NCBI GenBank assembly: GCA_029204225.1
Contig: CM055100.1
Location: 49,957,083 to 50,021,082 of the forward strand
Origin: Diphasiastrum complanatum
Lineage: Eukaryota; Streptophyta; Lycopodiopsida; Lycopodiales; Lycopodiaceae
DNA length: 64,000 nt
Direction: 5' to 3'
The translations under genes were made by a program, and so were the position numbers. Below, in pieces: positions 44,991 through 55,167 of the stretch. Numbering within the stretch: the stretch's first letter is position 1; the number at the start of each line of letters is the position of its first letter. The notes under the pieces were generated by a model. The model had not been told where the DNA came from. It made no database searches and saw only the letters and a program-made list of their open reading frames with translations.

Positions 44991-45235
44991 AATGTTTCAA
45001 AGAAGTTTAAGATAGAAGAGTGCAAAAGTGTTGACACACCAATGGAGCAAGATGTAAAAGTGCCAAATGAAGATGATGAAAGATCCTTCATGGACATCAC
45101 TTTGTTTAGGCAACTTATAGGCTCCTTGATGTGGATCACTATAACTAGATCAAATCTTAGCTTTAGTGTATGTAGGTTGAGCCAATCCATGCAAAAACCA
45201 TTGAAGATCCATTGAAAAAAGGCTAAAAGGATTCT
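44991..45235 (+). pseudogene. copia C reverse transcriptase, second part
   Basis: Continues the polyprotein after the solo LTR: VSKKFKIEECKSVDTPMEQD, FMDITLFRQLIGSLMWITIT and LSQSMQKPLKIH stop KKAKRIL. The TGA replaces the tryptophan of the family motif HWK. Copia D interrupts it at 45236. Confidence 0.85.
45231..45235. repeat. target-site duplication (left) of copia D
   Basis: ATTCT, repeated at 50663-50667 after the other LTR. Confidence 0.9.
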
Positions 45236-45848
45236 TGCTGACTTCACACGTGTGGGATGCCCTACACATGTACTTTTGATCTCCTAAGCCCAATAATACC
45301 ATAAAGATCAGACTGACATTGGTTGTCAATAGGAAAGCTAATCATACAAGAAGTATTATTGTGTTACAAGTAGGATTTGTTAACAAAACATAAGACTAAG
45401 CATCATAAATGTCTCAACCCAGCTAGAGAGAGAAAATAGGAAGTACAAAACTCGTGTAGAGAGAGAGGGCACAAAGAGCTTGTCTCCAAATTTGCATTAC
45501 ACACAAATTTCATCATTTTCTCAATGAGAGTACATCACGTATATATAGATCCATGGACTCTCCTCCTACTTTGAATTGAATTGGAGTTGTGGATCCACCT
45601 CTCAGGCTATCTAGACTTATCCAAGCCACCTCACTATGTCTAATTGTTCCACCTAGTCTTTTCATGCATTAAATGTGGCATGTAAAGTACAAATAGCAAT
45701 TCCTATGGTAGCTCGAGTTTCTACTTCTACCTACCTTGAAATTTTTATTCTAAGATGGGTCTTTACTAAGCCAAAAGAGCTTAATTCATCTTTGGCATTT
45801 TTAGGACCCCTACTCACAACATTAGATAGATTTTTCAATATTTTGACA
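45236..45848 (-). repeat. 3' LTR of copia D
   Basis: On the plus strand TGCTGACTTCACACGTGTGG..AATATTTTGACA, 613 bp. On the minus strand it starts TGTCAAAATATTG right after the purine tract TTTTTTGGAGGAG (45849-45861). It contains a TATATATA run near 45541. Confidence 0.95.
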
Positions 45849-45866
45849 CTCCTCCAAAAAATGTAT

Positions 45867-47702
45867 CTAATGTGGATCAAGCATCGATCTTGAGATAAGA
45901 CCAAGATTAGACCTATGCTTTGAGAAGGCACTTTTGCAAAGTGGCTTTTTGAGAAGATCAACAATACATGAAGATGTGTCGACATGTTCTAAGTTGATTC
46001 CACCTCCAATGAGCTTTTCCCTTACAAAATGGTGTGCCACTTCTATATGCTTGCTTCTTGCATGAAAAATAGGACTGTTTGCAAGAGCTTGTGGCGATAT
46101 GTTGTCACATTTGATCAAGGGAAGATCATCCTCTTTGATGCACTTTAGCTCCATGATTAACCTCTTGATCCAAAGCACCTATTTAGTTGTTGTAGTGAGT
46201 GCTTTGTACTCGGCCTCACAAGATGATAGAGATATGGTATCTTGCTTCTTTGAAATCCAAGACACAAGATTGCCTCCAAGAAAAATAGTATATGCATTAA
46301 TGGACTTTCAATCCATTTTATCGCTTGCAAAATCGGAATCCGAATAGCCAACAATGGTTAGATCTTCATTCTTGTACAATAAACCATAATCTTGAGTAGA
46401 AGATACATATCTTAGACCTCTCTTGGCCATCTTCCAATGTTGGATCTTGGGATCTTGCATAAATTGACTCAATTTGTGCACACAATAGCTCAAATCGGGT
46501 CTAGTGATAGTAAGCCAAATTAAAGAGCCTATAAGACTCTTATACAATGTGATGTCTACGAAGAATCTTTCATCACCTTTAATAGGATCTTTTACATATT
46601 GCTCCATGGGAGTATCTATGCCTTTACAATTTTGCATATTAAATTTTCTCAACATAGAAAAGACATATCTAGATTGACAAATAAAAGCATACTCATCATG
46701 AAAATCAATCTCAAGGCCCAAAATGTAATGGATATCTCCTAGATCTTGCATTTTAAATTCTTTTCCTAATGCATCTTTGGTTTCTTGAACTAGCATCAAA
46801 CAACTTCCACTAAGAATAATGTCATCTACATAGATTAGGAGAATAACAATATTACTACCATCAAACTTTAAGTACATAGAAGGATCATAGTCACTAAGCA
46901 CAAATCCTAATGAAAGTAGAAAGTTGTTGAGTCTTGAATACCATGATCTAGGTGCTTGCTTCAAGCCATAAAGACTTCTAAATAGCAAACACACCTTAGA
47001 CTTATCCTTGATAAATCCTTGAGGCCGTTCCATGTATATCTCCTCCTCAAGATAGCCATTCAAAAAAGCGTTGAAGACATCAAGTTGAAACAGTTTCTAC
47101 TTAAAAAATAAGGCAAGAGAGATTATGATTCTTATTGTCACCATCTTTGCTATAGGAGCAAAGGTTTCTTCATATTCAAGGCCATATATTTGTGCAAAGC
47201 CTTTAGTACATATTCTTGCCTTGTACTTGTTGATGGAGCCATCATGATTGTACTTGATCTTGAATACCCACTTGCATCCAATGATATGCATGTTAGGTGG
47301 TGGATCCACTAGCTCCCATGTGTGGTTGGTGATCAAGGCATCATATTCAATCTTCATGGCCTCATACCACTCCTTGGTATTGAGGGCTTCTTGAACATCT
47401 TTGGGCTCCTCATGAGAAACAAAATAAGCATAAGTTGAATCAAGATCCACTTGTTTTCCTTTGTCATCATAAGTGAGCCTCTTGGGCTCGGATCTCTCCC
47501 TCATGGATCTTCTAGGAGTGAAAATCCAAGGACTTCCATATTCAAATCTCGACTCCTCCATATGTTGATTGTCTTCAATAACAAAAGGTGATAGATTTTG
47601 AGGTTGCTTGATCTCGGCCCCTCCAAGATTGGACTTTTCGTCTTCATGAAAAACTACATCTCTACTATCAATCACTTTAGAAGTAGAGAGCATGTAGATT
47701 CA
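45867..47702 (-). pseudogene. copia D linker, reverse transcriptase and RNase H
   Basis: Minus strand. It follows the integrase part in the same frame after a TGA (47700-47702). Blocks: VIDSRDVVFHEDEKSN, NTKEWYEAMKIEYDALITNH, CKWVFKIKYNHDGSINKYKA, a TAG at 47097-47099, NAFLNGYLEEEIYMERPQGF, SLYGLKQAPRSWYSRLNNFL, YVDDIILSG, TITRPDLSYCVHKLSQFMQD, SDSDFASDKMD, a TGA at 46308-46310, then SLSSCEAEYKALTTT, a TAG, and VLWIKRLIMELK to the stop at 45867. The two TGA codons stand where the family has Arg or a similar residue, consistent with CGA-to-TGA decay. Confidence 0.9.
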
Positions 47703-48899
47703 ATAGGCTTTCTTGTTGGATGAATATCCAACCATTACTCCTTTGCTTGCACAAGGATCATCCTTCTTTCTTGTTTCCAAGGGAATATGGACAAAGCAAA
47801 TGCATCCAAATACTCTAAGGTGTTCAACCTTAGGTTTCTTCAAATAGAGTGCTTCATATGGTGACTTTCTTCCACGTGCAACATGCAGGAGTCGATTGCA
47901 AAGATAGTTTGAACAATTGATGGCCTCACCCCAAAAGTCTTTTGGCAAGGATGCCTCAATTCTAACGATTTTGGCACATTCACACAGTGTTCTATTCTTT
48001 CTTTCAGCTACCCCATTTTGAGATGATGTATATGCACAAGAAAACTCCCTTTTAATGCCTTCAAGCTCACAATAATCATGAAATTTATTGGAAGTGTACT
48101 CACCACCTCCATCACTTCTAAGAAACTTGATTTTGTATGAAAATTGCTTTTCAACTAGAGCTTTGAACTTTAGGAAATAGTCAAACACCATAGACTTTGA
48201 AGCTAGAAGATATACCCAAGTAAATATAGTGAAATCATCAATGGAAGTTACAAAGCAAGTAGCACCACCCTTGCTCTTTGAAGATGAGAAGTGCACATCC
48301 GAGTGTATGAGCTTCAATGGATGTGTAGTCTTGATATATGACTTTGAAAAAGGCTTCTTATGAGACTTAGATATGGCACAAGCCTCACATGGCTTGAAAT
48401 TCTTGGAGATAAGATTAGGCAAACCAATAGCTTTGGCTTTCTTGACCATGGACACCATAGAAGTATAGTTAGGATGCCCCAACCTTCTATGCCATAGTTC
48501 CTCCAAAGACATATGAGAAGCAAAAGCACTATCACAAGAGTTAGCATATTTTTTGTGATCAAGCTTGTAGATTCCACCATATCTAGACCCAAATGCAAGG
48601 ACCTCATCATGCTTCTTGATTGTATATGTATCAACATTGAAATTCACATCTAGTCCACTATCAAACAATTGCCCAACACTAATAAGATTTTTTGTTAACT
48701 TAGGAACAAAAAGTACTTCAGACAGAGAAAGAACTTTTGATGATGAAAGCTTTAAGAGAATGGTCCCTATGCCTTCAATAGCACACTCATGATCATTTGC
48801 TGTGTAGATGGACTTCTTGGCTCCTTCATAAGGTGACATGGATGAAAAAGAATGCTTGGAGCTACACATATGTGAAGAAGCTCCACTGTCGAAATGCAT
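47703..48899 (-). pseudogene. copia D protease end and integrase (400 codons open)
   Basis: Minus strand. It opens in the protease motif HFDSGASSHMCSSKHSF, then VPKLTKNLISVGQLFDSGLD, LWHRRLGHPNYTSM, zinc-binding CEACAISKSHKKPF, integrase core SIDDFTIFTWVYLLASKSMV (first Asp), LRSDGGGEYTS (second Asp), SSQNGVAERKNRTL (Glu), FGCICFVHIPLETRKKDDPC and GYSSNKKAY before a TGA. Apart from the end stop, the integrase core looks intact. Confidence 0.9.
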
Positions 48900-49309
48900 G
48901 ACAATTCTCTATGGAGGTCTTTAACTCTCATTACATAAGCTAAAGCACATTCATCACTTCTCTGTACACTTTGAAAAATTTGGTTTCTTAGTGTTAGAAG
49001 TCTAGAAGTATTCTTTGCCTCATAGATAGACTTGAGAGTATCCCAAGTATCTTTGGCATTAGTACAAGCACCAATTTCTCTTAAGATGTCATTTGAGACA
49101 TTCATCTTAATATAATGTAGAGCCATCCTAGCTCTCTTTTTGTACTTTGGAATTTCTTGAGGAATTTGTGGTTCTTCTTCAATGCCAAGTACAATATCCA
49201 TCACATCTTGTAGTATTAAGACAGATTCCATTCTAACCTTCCAAATTGAGTAATTGGAGGTTGATAATCTTTCACTTGCTTCTAATAGAAAGACACCCAT
49301 TGAAGTCAT
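48880..49309 (-). pseudogene. copia D gag, truncated by internal deletion
   Basis: Gag starts at ATG 49309 (MTSMGVFLLEASERLSTSNY). It runs to RVKDLHRELSCIS and then jumps, within GTCATGCATTTCGACAGTGG, straight into the protease motif in another frame. Compared with copia F, about 180 residues containing the gag C-terminus, the zinc knuckle and the start of protease are gone. An in-frame extension upstream of 49309 exists but is leader sequence. Confidence 0.9.
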
Positions 49310-50037
49310 CAAGAATGATGGGAATAAAAAAAGATGGATGAAAGAATTGCTTATCTTCTCACTATAGGAACCAATCAAGGGTACAAAATCAAATCCTATG
49401 TAAGACTAAGCAAAAAACTGTGAGATGGATCTCACTAGCTTGACAATCTCTCTAAAACAAGATTTGAATCATAAAAAAAGATGAAGTATGGCAAAAGTTA
49501 TGGTTCTCTGAATTTCACACATGTGAAATACTCCAAAAATGTCAAATTGACTCAAATACAATCTATTTGTATGAAACAATTTGCCTAGAACCTATAAATT
49601 TTGTCTAAATCACATATAGATGAGATTGGTCAACTTCTGGATGATTTTTGTGATCATGACATGTACACACAATTTGCCACAGGTCTAGGCACCCTACCTA
49701 CGACTCTTCAAAAGCTTATAACTTTTGATTGGCTTATCCAACTGTCATGATTCAAATTGCATCAAATTCTACACATTTCTAGCTTTCTAGTAGGCTAATT
49801 TGCATGAAATTTGGATCTAAGGTGAGAGAGAATAACTAATAAAAATGGACAGATTTCACACGTGCCAGCACCTGAAATTCCGTACAGTACCTGATCTGGA
49901 CCATTCAAAGTGGTTTGAAGCTCTAAATCACCTGAAAACTGCAATCTAGCTAGAAAGTAGAATCTAGACAATTCTTAGCTTGAAATCTGATCAAATATGC
50001 AAACTTTTTGATTAGATTTGCTTGTAAAACTTAGGTA
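49310..50037 (-). promoter_or_regulatory. untranslated leader of copia D
   Basis: Non-coding leader homologous to those of copia G and I. It contains CACACGTGCC at 49857-49866, the counterpart of the palindromic motif in the other leaders. Confidence 0.7.
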
Positions 50038-50050
50038 GGTTCTGATACCA
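50038..50050 (-). promoter_or_regulatory. primer-binding site of copia D
   Basis: The minus strand reads TGGTATCAGAACC and abuts the 5' LTR that begins at 50051. Confidence 0.9.
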
Positions 50051-50662
50051 TGCTGAATTCACACGTGTGGGACGCCCTACACAAGTACTTTTGATCTCCT
50101 AAGCCCAATAATACCATAAAGATCAAACTAGCATTGGTTGTCAATAGGAAAGATGATCATACAAGAAATATTATTGTGTTACAAGCAAGATTTGTTAACA
50201 AAACATAAGACTAACCATCATAAATGCCTCAACCTGGCTAGAGAGAGAAAATAAGAAGTACAAAAATCGTGTCGAGAGAGAGGACACAAAGAGCTTGTCT
50301 CCAAATTTGCATTACACACAAATTTCATCATTTTCTCAATGAGAGTACATCACATATATATAGATCCATGGACTCTCCTCCTACTTTGAGTTGAATTGGA
50401 GTTGTGGATCCACCTCTCAAGCTATCTAGACTTATCCAAGCCACCTCACTATCTCTAATTGTGCCACCTAGTCTTTTCATGCATTAAATGTGGGTGTAAA
50501 GTACAAATGGCAATTCCTATGGTAGCTCGAGTTTCTACTTCTAACTACCTTGAAATTTTTATTCTAAGATGGGTATTTACTAAGCCAAAAGAGCTTAATT
50601 CATCTTTGGCATTTTTAGGACCCCTACTCACAACATTAGATAGATTTTTTAATATTTTGACA
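50051..50662 (-). repeat. 5' LTR of copia D
   Basis: On the plus strand TGCTGAATTCACACGTGTGG..ATTTTGACA, 612 bp, matching 45236-45848. Confidence 0.95.
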
Positions 50663-51173
50663 ATTCTAAAATAAATCTCAAGTACATTGGATTTTGGGAT
50701 TCTTTATAGAGGAGATGTGATTAACCTTCATGCATTTAGTGATTCAGATTTTGCAAGAGACAAGAGAGATAGGAAATCAACAACTGCCTAGTCAACTTTC
50801 ATAGGAGAAGGTGTGGTTTCATGGCTTGCCAAAAAGCAAGAAACTATATCTCGATCTTCAACCAAGGTCGAGTACAAAGCTTTGACAACCACTATAGGAG
50901 GTACTTTGGATCAAGAGATGATTGGCGGAGCTAAAGATCATGGATTCAGAGGAGGCACCAATCATCTACAAGGACAATATATCAGCCCAACACCTTGCAT
51001 CTAAACCAATCTTCCATGCAAGATCGAAGCACATCCAGGAGATTGCTTTGGAGCATGTTCCAAGCAATGAATGTGTAGCTGATCTACTTACTAAAACACT
51101 TCAAAAAACACCTTTTATGAAGTTCAAATCATCACTTGGAGTGATTAGTAAAGCAATGATTGAACCAAGCTAG
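50663..51173 (+). pseudogene. copia C RNase H and polyprotein C-terminus
   Basis: Continues copia C after copia D (shared target ATTCT). FSDSDFARDKRDRKSTTA then a TAG, VVSWLAKKQETISRSSTKVE (family has SLSSTESE), a frameshift near 50900, and KDNISAQHLASKPIFHARSK to ECVADLLTKTLQKTPFMKF, ending at a TAG (51171-51173). Confidence 0.85.
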
Positions 51174-51187
51174 ATAGTGAGGAGGAG

Positions 51188-51700
51188 TGTTAAAAATTCA
51201 CAATTCTAGCTTGACTAGTTTTGGTCATATGACTTGTAAATAGTTAGATGATCACGATGTGGCTTGTCACACGTGCCAAATAGCATAGAATTCCATTCAT
51301 AATGAAGTTCTCAGGTTGAACTAAGTGATAGAACCTTTGGAATGAGTCCAAATCATGCTTAGATACAAGAGAGAAAAAGTAGGAGCTATTTCTGGTAGTT
51401 TTTACATTGTTGAGGGATTTCCAAGATTCCAACTCTAACTTGGTAGGGATGAAAGATCAACCAAAATTAGCATTAGGGATATTGGGCTACTCATACCTTC
51501 CCAAAACTGTGATGGATCATGTATATATAGGTGATGATCTCTCACCAAAATCAATCAAGCAATTTCATGATCTCTCATATTGGTGCAATTGCTCTCTATG
51601 TTCATATTTCTTTGAGACCTTGTGATTTGTAATCATTATAGGATTGAATGTGGGTCTGGTGTACAGTGCTCAGAATGTGGGAGGCCCGGACATTCACATG
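51188..51700 (+). repeat. 3' LTR of copia C (end approximate)
   Basis: Starts TGTTAAAAATTCACAATTCT directly after GGAGGAG, matching the layout of the other copia elements. It contains a TATATATA box near 51512. Its end may be ..CATTCACA near 51699, but there is no second LTR copy here to prove it. Confidence 0.6.
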
Positions 51701-53028
51701 TGTTAAGGCTTCTTCAAGGATTTGGGCCATTTAGTGAGGTTCAAGCATAGATTTTTGATGGATTTTGATGGTGCAACTTGTGCTAACATTATGGAATCAT
51801 AATCTATTGTTTTCCTCATCATTTTGAGTGTTTTAGGATCCTTATTTGTTATAATTTTCACAAGTAGCATCAATCTCATCATCAACATCAAGAATGTTAG
51901 ATACAATGTCCACACCACCACTTGATGAAGCTTTTGGAAAATTTCCTTCATAAAAAATGACATATCTTCATGACTACTTTCTTTGTTGAATGAATGTAAA
52001 CTTTGTAAGCCTTGCTTACCCTAATATAGCCAACAAACACACCTTTCTTTGAGGATGGATCCTCCTTGGTTCTATCATCAAGAGTGATGTTGATATAGCA
52101 AATACAACCAAAAGTTTTGAAAAAGTTGACACTCGGCCTTCTACCAAACAATATCTCAAAAGGGGTTTTTCCATCCAATATTGCACTCGACCACCTATTG
52201 CATTAAAAATTAGCACACAACAAAGCTTGATCCCAAAAAGGTTTAGGAAGATTAGCACCTAACCTCATGGCTTTGGCACCTTCACACAAAGTTCTATTCT
52301 TCCTCTCGGCCACTCCATTTTGTTGTGGTGTCCTTGGGCTTGTGTACTCCCTCTTGATCCCATGTTCATCACAAAAAGCCTTGAACTTGGTAGAAATATA
52401 CTCACCACCAGCGTCACTCCTCAAGCACTTGATCTTTGTAGAAAATTGAACCTCCCTTGCAATCTTGAACTTGACAAAGACATAAAACACCTCATCTTTG
52501 CTCTTTAGTAGATAGACCCAACAAAATCTACTAAAATCATCAATGAAAGTCACATACATCTTAGCACCTCCATTGCTAATTGTAGTAACATCATGAATAT
52601 CTGAATGCATAGGTTGGAAAGGCTTACTTGACCTTGATGTAGACTTCTTGTAAGGTAACCTATGTGATTTAGATAAAGCACATTGCTCACAAACATGATT
52701 CAAGCTTGTTAGAGTTTTAGGAAGACCAAACCATAACTTGCCTCTTTGTCATCACCTCCAATGACTTGTAGTTGAGATATCCCATTCTCTTGTGCCACAC
52801 CTCTTGCATTGACTTTTGCTCTTTTGCCATGCATCCAACTTGATTAGCAACAACATAAGCATCAACTTTGAACAATTTTCCTTGCCTTTTTCCTTTTGCA
52901 ATCAATTCATTTTCTTTCTTGATCAAACAAGCATCACCACCAAACTTCACCTTGAATCCTTTATCAAGTAATTGACTCACACTAAGAAGGTTCTTAGTAA
53001 TGGAAGGGATGTTTTTCAAAATGTGCAT
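51701..53028 (-). pseudogene. copia fragment E: pre-integrase and integrase only
   Basis: Minus strand. SITKNLLSVSQLLDKGFKVK (protease end), VWHKRMGYLNYKSLE (pre-integrase), frameshift near 52715, then HVCEQCALSKSHRLPYKK (zinc), FIDDFSRFCWVYLLKSKDEV, LRSDAGGEYIS and TPQQNGVAERKNRTL (catalytic Asp, Asp, Glu blocks all present), a TAA, GKTPFEILFGRRPSVNFFKT and VFVGYIRVSKAYKVYIHSTK. A decayed linker runs to about 51701. No gag, protease signature, reverse transcriptase or LTR is attached. Confidence 0.85.
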
Positions 53029-54180
53029 GGGTGATGCCTAGGCCTACCCCGTAGCTTTCATGTAAAAAATGAGGGCTTGCCATGTGACAAGCGCCAATAG
53101 GCCTAGTCCAGACCCTTTGCAATGCCAATAAGCATGAGGGCCCATGGGGGTTGAATCCAGTGTTGGATGGGTATTAATATTTTTAATATAAGTCGGGTCT
53201 TAGTATTACACTTTTTAAAGTTTTTTGATACCAACCGGGTATGAATATAAGCATGTTTACAAATTGGTGGCCGGTATCAATCGGCTTGGGTGGGTGATAC
53301 CAGTCGACTTAGTATATAGTTTTTTTTTTTCTAAAGTTAGACTTTTTGTCAATAGTAGTATGCATTTAATAAAAAACATGACCTTTTTAAATGTAATATG
53401 CATATGATTTTAAAGGCCAATACTTTGTTAGTGACCACCAATGTCTTTGGGGCACTGTTAATAATATTTATTACATATGTAAATATTGGGTACCAACTAA
53501 AAATGGATAGTATATTGATACCATGTTCAAGTTAAATTTTTTGTCCCTAATCCGAGTATTGATATGTGCATCATATGAGCCGTTGCAATGCTTGAACTTT
53601 CCCTCACATTGAAGCAAATGTTTGTCACATGCATGGCCAGTTGAGAGATATGTATTTGTTGGCAAACATACATCACTCTTGACCAAAGTGTCTCTAAGAT
53701 AAGGACTTGAGATGTCTCTAAGATAAGGGCCCCTCCTCCCTCCCTTATGAAAATATGTCTTATTACAAATCGATTACTTGGTGCCAAAAACAAAAGTAGG
53801 CTTTGACCAGTGTTCGGGAAACTTTTTGAGGTTTCTCTCAAAAATCCGATATCTTAAGGAGTATTCCGGCTACTACCAGGGGATATGCTTCTACTTTCCG
53901 ATTTTCCCCTATAAAATCTGAAATTTATCATGTAAAAAATCTTGCAAAATTTTGAGAAAAGATGCCAGTTCCATTCCTTAAGAATGCCGACTTTCTCGAA
54001 CACTCACCTTTGGCCTTGTATAGTTTACTTACAAGAACTAGTACCACATAATAATAATGTACATTGCACAGCTCAAATTTTTTTTAATCCTTGGAACTTG
54101 GCCCCTCACGGTTTAAACCTAAATTCTATATATGGCCTAACCAAGCAACCAAAGCAAGCAGGCAGGCAGGGCCCTTGGGA
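53029..54180. other. spacer between copia E and the receptor-kinase gene
   Basis: No gene recognised. GATACCA/GGTATCA words recur between 53225 and 53310 (for example TTTTGATACCAACCGGGTAT and GCCGGTATCAATCGGC). The sequence otherwise looks like ordinary intergenic DNA. Confidence 0.4.
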
Positions 54181-54197
54181 CTCACAATTAGCAGCAA

Positions 54198-54660
54198 GAG
54201 AATGACGTCATTCTCAGCGATCGCGACGTGGCAATCGCCTGTTGGCCATGGCCCACATATTACGTCACCCTATGACGTACGCAAGACAATAATATCTTGA
54301 CTTCCACGTGCCGCCATCGTCGGTGGCTGCAAGTTGCAACGTTCCTGTCTTCGAGGCCCGAGGGCCTTTGTCTTGTCTTCAAGGCACGACCATATTAGCG
54401 CCTTCTTCCGTTGGATTTTTATAGGCACACTTAGATCTAGCCACGTGTTGACATAGCAGATCCCTATCCAGAGCTCTGACTCGTGGCGTGCATCGGAGTG
54501 GTCGCGCCTGAAACCTGTGGTGCTGCCTCCCCTTGTATCTTATTGGTAAAGCTTGTCACCCGTTGGATTCGATCATAAACGTTCAGATTTTGCCACGTTG
54601 TACATAAGGAGTACCGATAGCCTTTCTGCCACGTGGCAAGAATCCAAGTGGGTGCACGTA
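54198..54660. promoter_or_regulatory. ACGT-core cluster upstream of the receptor kinase
   Basis: Ten ACGT cores lie between 54205 and 54659, the kind of site bound by plant bZIP and bHLH factors. They include GAGAATGACGTCATTCTC (54198-54215, an 18-bp perfect palindrome around TGACGTCA), TTACGTCACC (54261), ATGACGTACG (54272), CCACGTGCC (54304), CCACGTGTTG (54441) and GCCACGTGGC (54628-54637, a perfect G-box palindrome). Placement 0.5-1 kb upstream of the start codon fits a promoter. A weak TATA-like TTTTTATAGG lies at 54416-54425. Confidence 0.6.
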
Positions 54661-54787
54661 AAAACCTTCGTACCCCATTGATCTCCCTCCTTTTTGGACT
54701 TTCACTCTCATTGCTCCCTGTGGGCCTGTTAATACCTGAATAAAATTTCCGGATTTTTCCCTGGCTTTGCTCTACTGTCCTGCTACT

Positions 54788-54905
54788 CTGTCAGTCAGCT
54801 CAGCTATGGCAGATTCAATGACTCAAAAAGCTTGATCTATTCTATTCCACTGTCAGTCAGCTATTATGCAATGTGGATTCAGTTGCTCAAGCTTGATGAA
54901 TGATT
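54788..54905 (+). repeat. ~62-bp imperfect tandem duplication in the probable 5' leader
   Basis: CTGTCAGTCAGCT begins at 54788 and 54850, and each copy goes on to an ATG, a (G)ATTCA(A/G)T(G/T)(A/G)CTCAA block and AAGCTTGAT. The second half is diverged. Confidence 0.75.
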
Positions 54906-55038
54906 CATCTATGTTGCTGGGGGGCATAGTCCACAGTGTACTGTGTTGTGTGTTCTATCACTCAAAATGATGGCAGTAGGCTTGGGTTTGGTCAATCACA
55001 CTGTGGGCTCTCCATCATTGCAACAAAACAGGCTATGA
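54806..55038 (+). promoter_or_regulatory. three possible upstream ORFs before the receptor kinase
   Basis: If the transcript starts upstream of 54800, its leader holds ATG 54806-TGA 54835 (9 codons), ATG 54866-TGA 54970 (34 codons) and ATG 54967-TGA 55038 (23 codons), the last starting inside the stop of the second (AATGA). The first two ATGs sit at equivalent places in the 62-bp duplication. uORFs commonly lower translation of the main frame. Transcript extent is inferred. Confidence 0.4.
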
Positions 55039-55167
55039 TCTCAGCTGCCTAGTGTAGATCCTCAGGGAAAGTCTGGACATGGGGAGCTGAGAATCAAAGG
55101 TCTAGCAAAGGAGAGTAGCAGCAGCAGCAGCATAGGATTTTCCTTACTTTTTGGAGCAATGTAAGTA

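Larger units (their letters stand above)
45236..50662 (-). mobile_element. complete but inactivated copia element D
   Basis: 5,427 bp with LTRs at both ends, primer-binding site, polypurine tract and ATTCT target duplications, inserted in the RT-RNase H region of copia C in opposite orientation. By eye its LTRs differ at roughly 25-30 of 612 positions, so it is clearly older than copia B. A deletion fusing gag to the protease signature, four in-frame stops and one gag/pol frame mismatch make it non-autonomous. Confidence 0.95.
41010..51700 (+). mobile_element. copia element C, 5'-truncated, holding two nested insertions
   Basis: Gag (from the middle), zinc knuckle, protease, integrase, reverse transcriptase, RNase H and a 3' LTR start can be followed on the plus strand once two insertions are set aside: a gypsy solo LTR (43928-44985) and copia D (45236-50662). 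The gag N-terminus, leader and 5' LTR are missing. Many stops and frameshifts mark it as old. Its family is the same as B, D and F by gag and pol wording. Confidence 0.9.
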
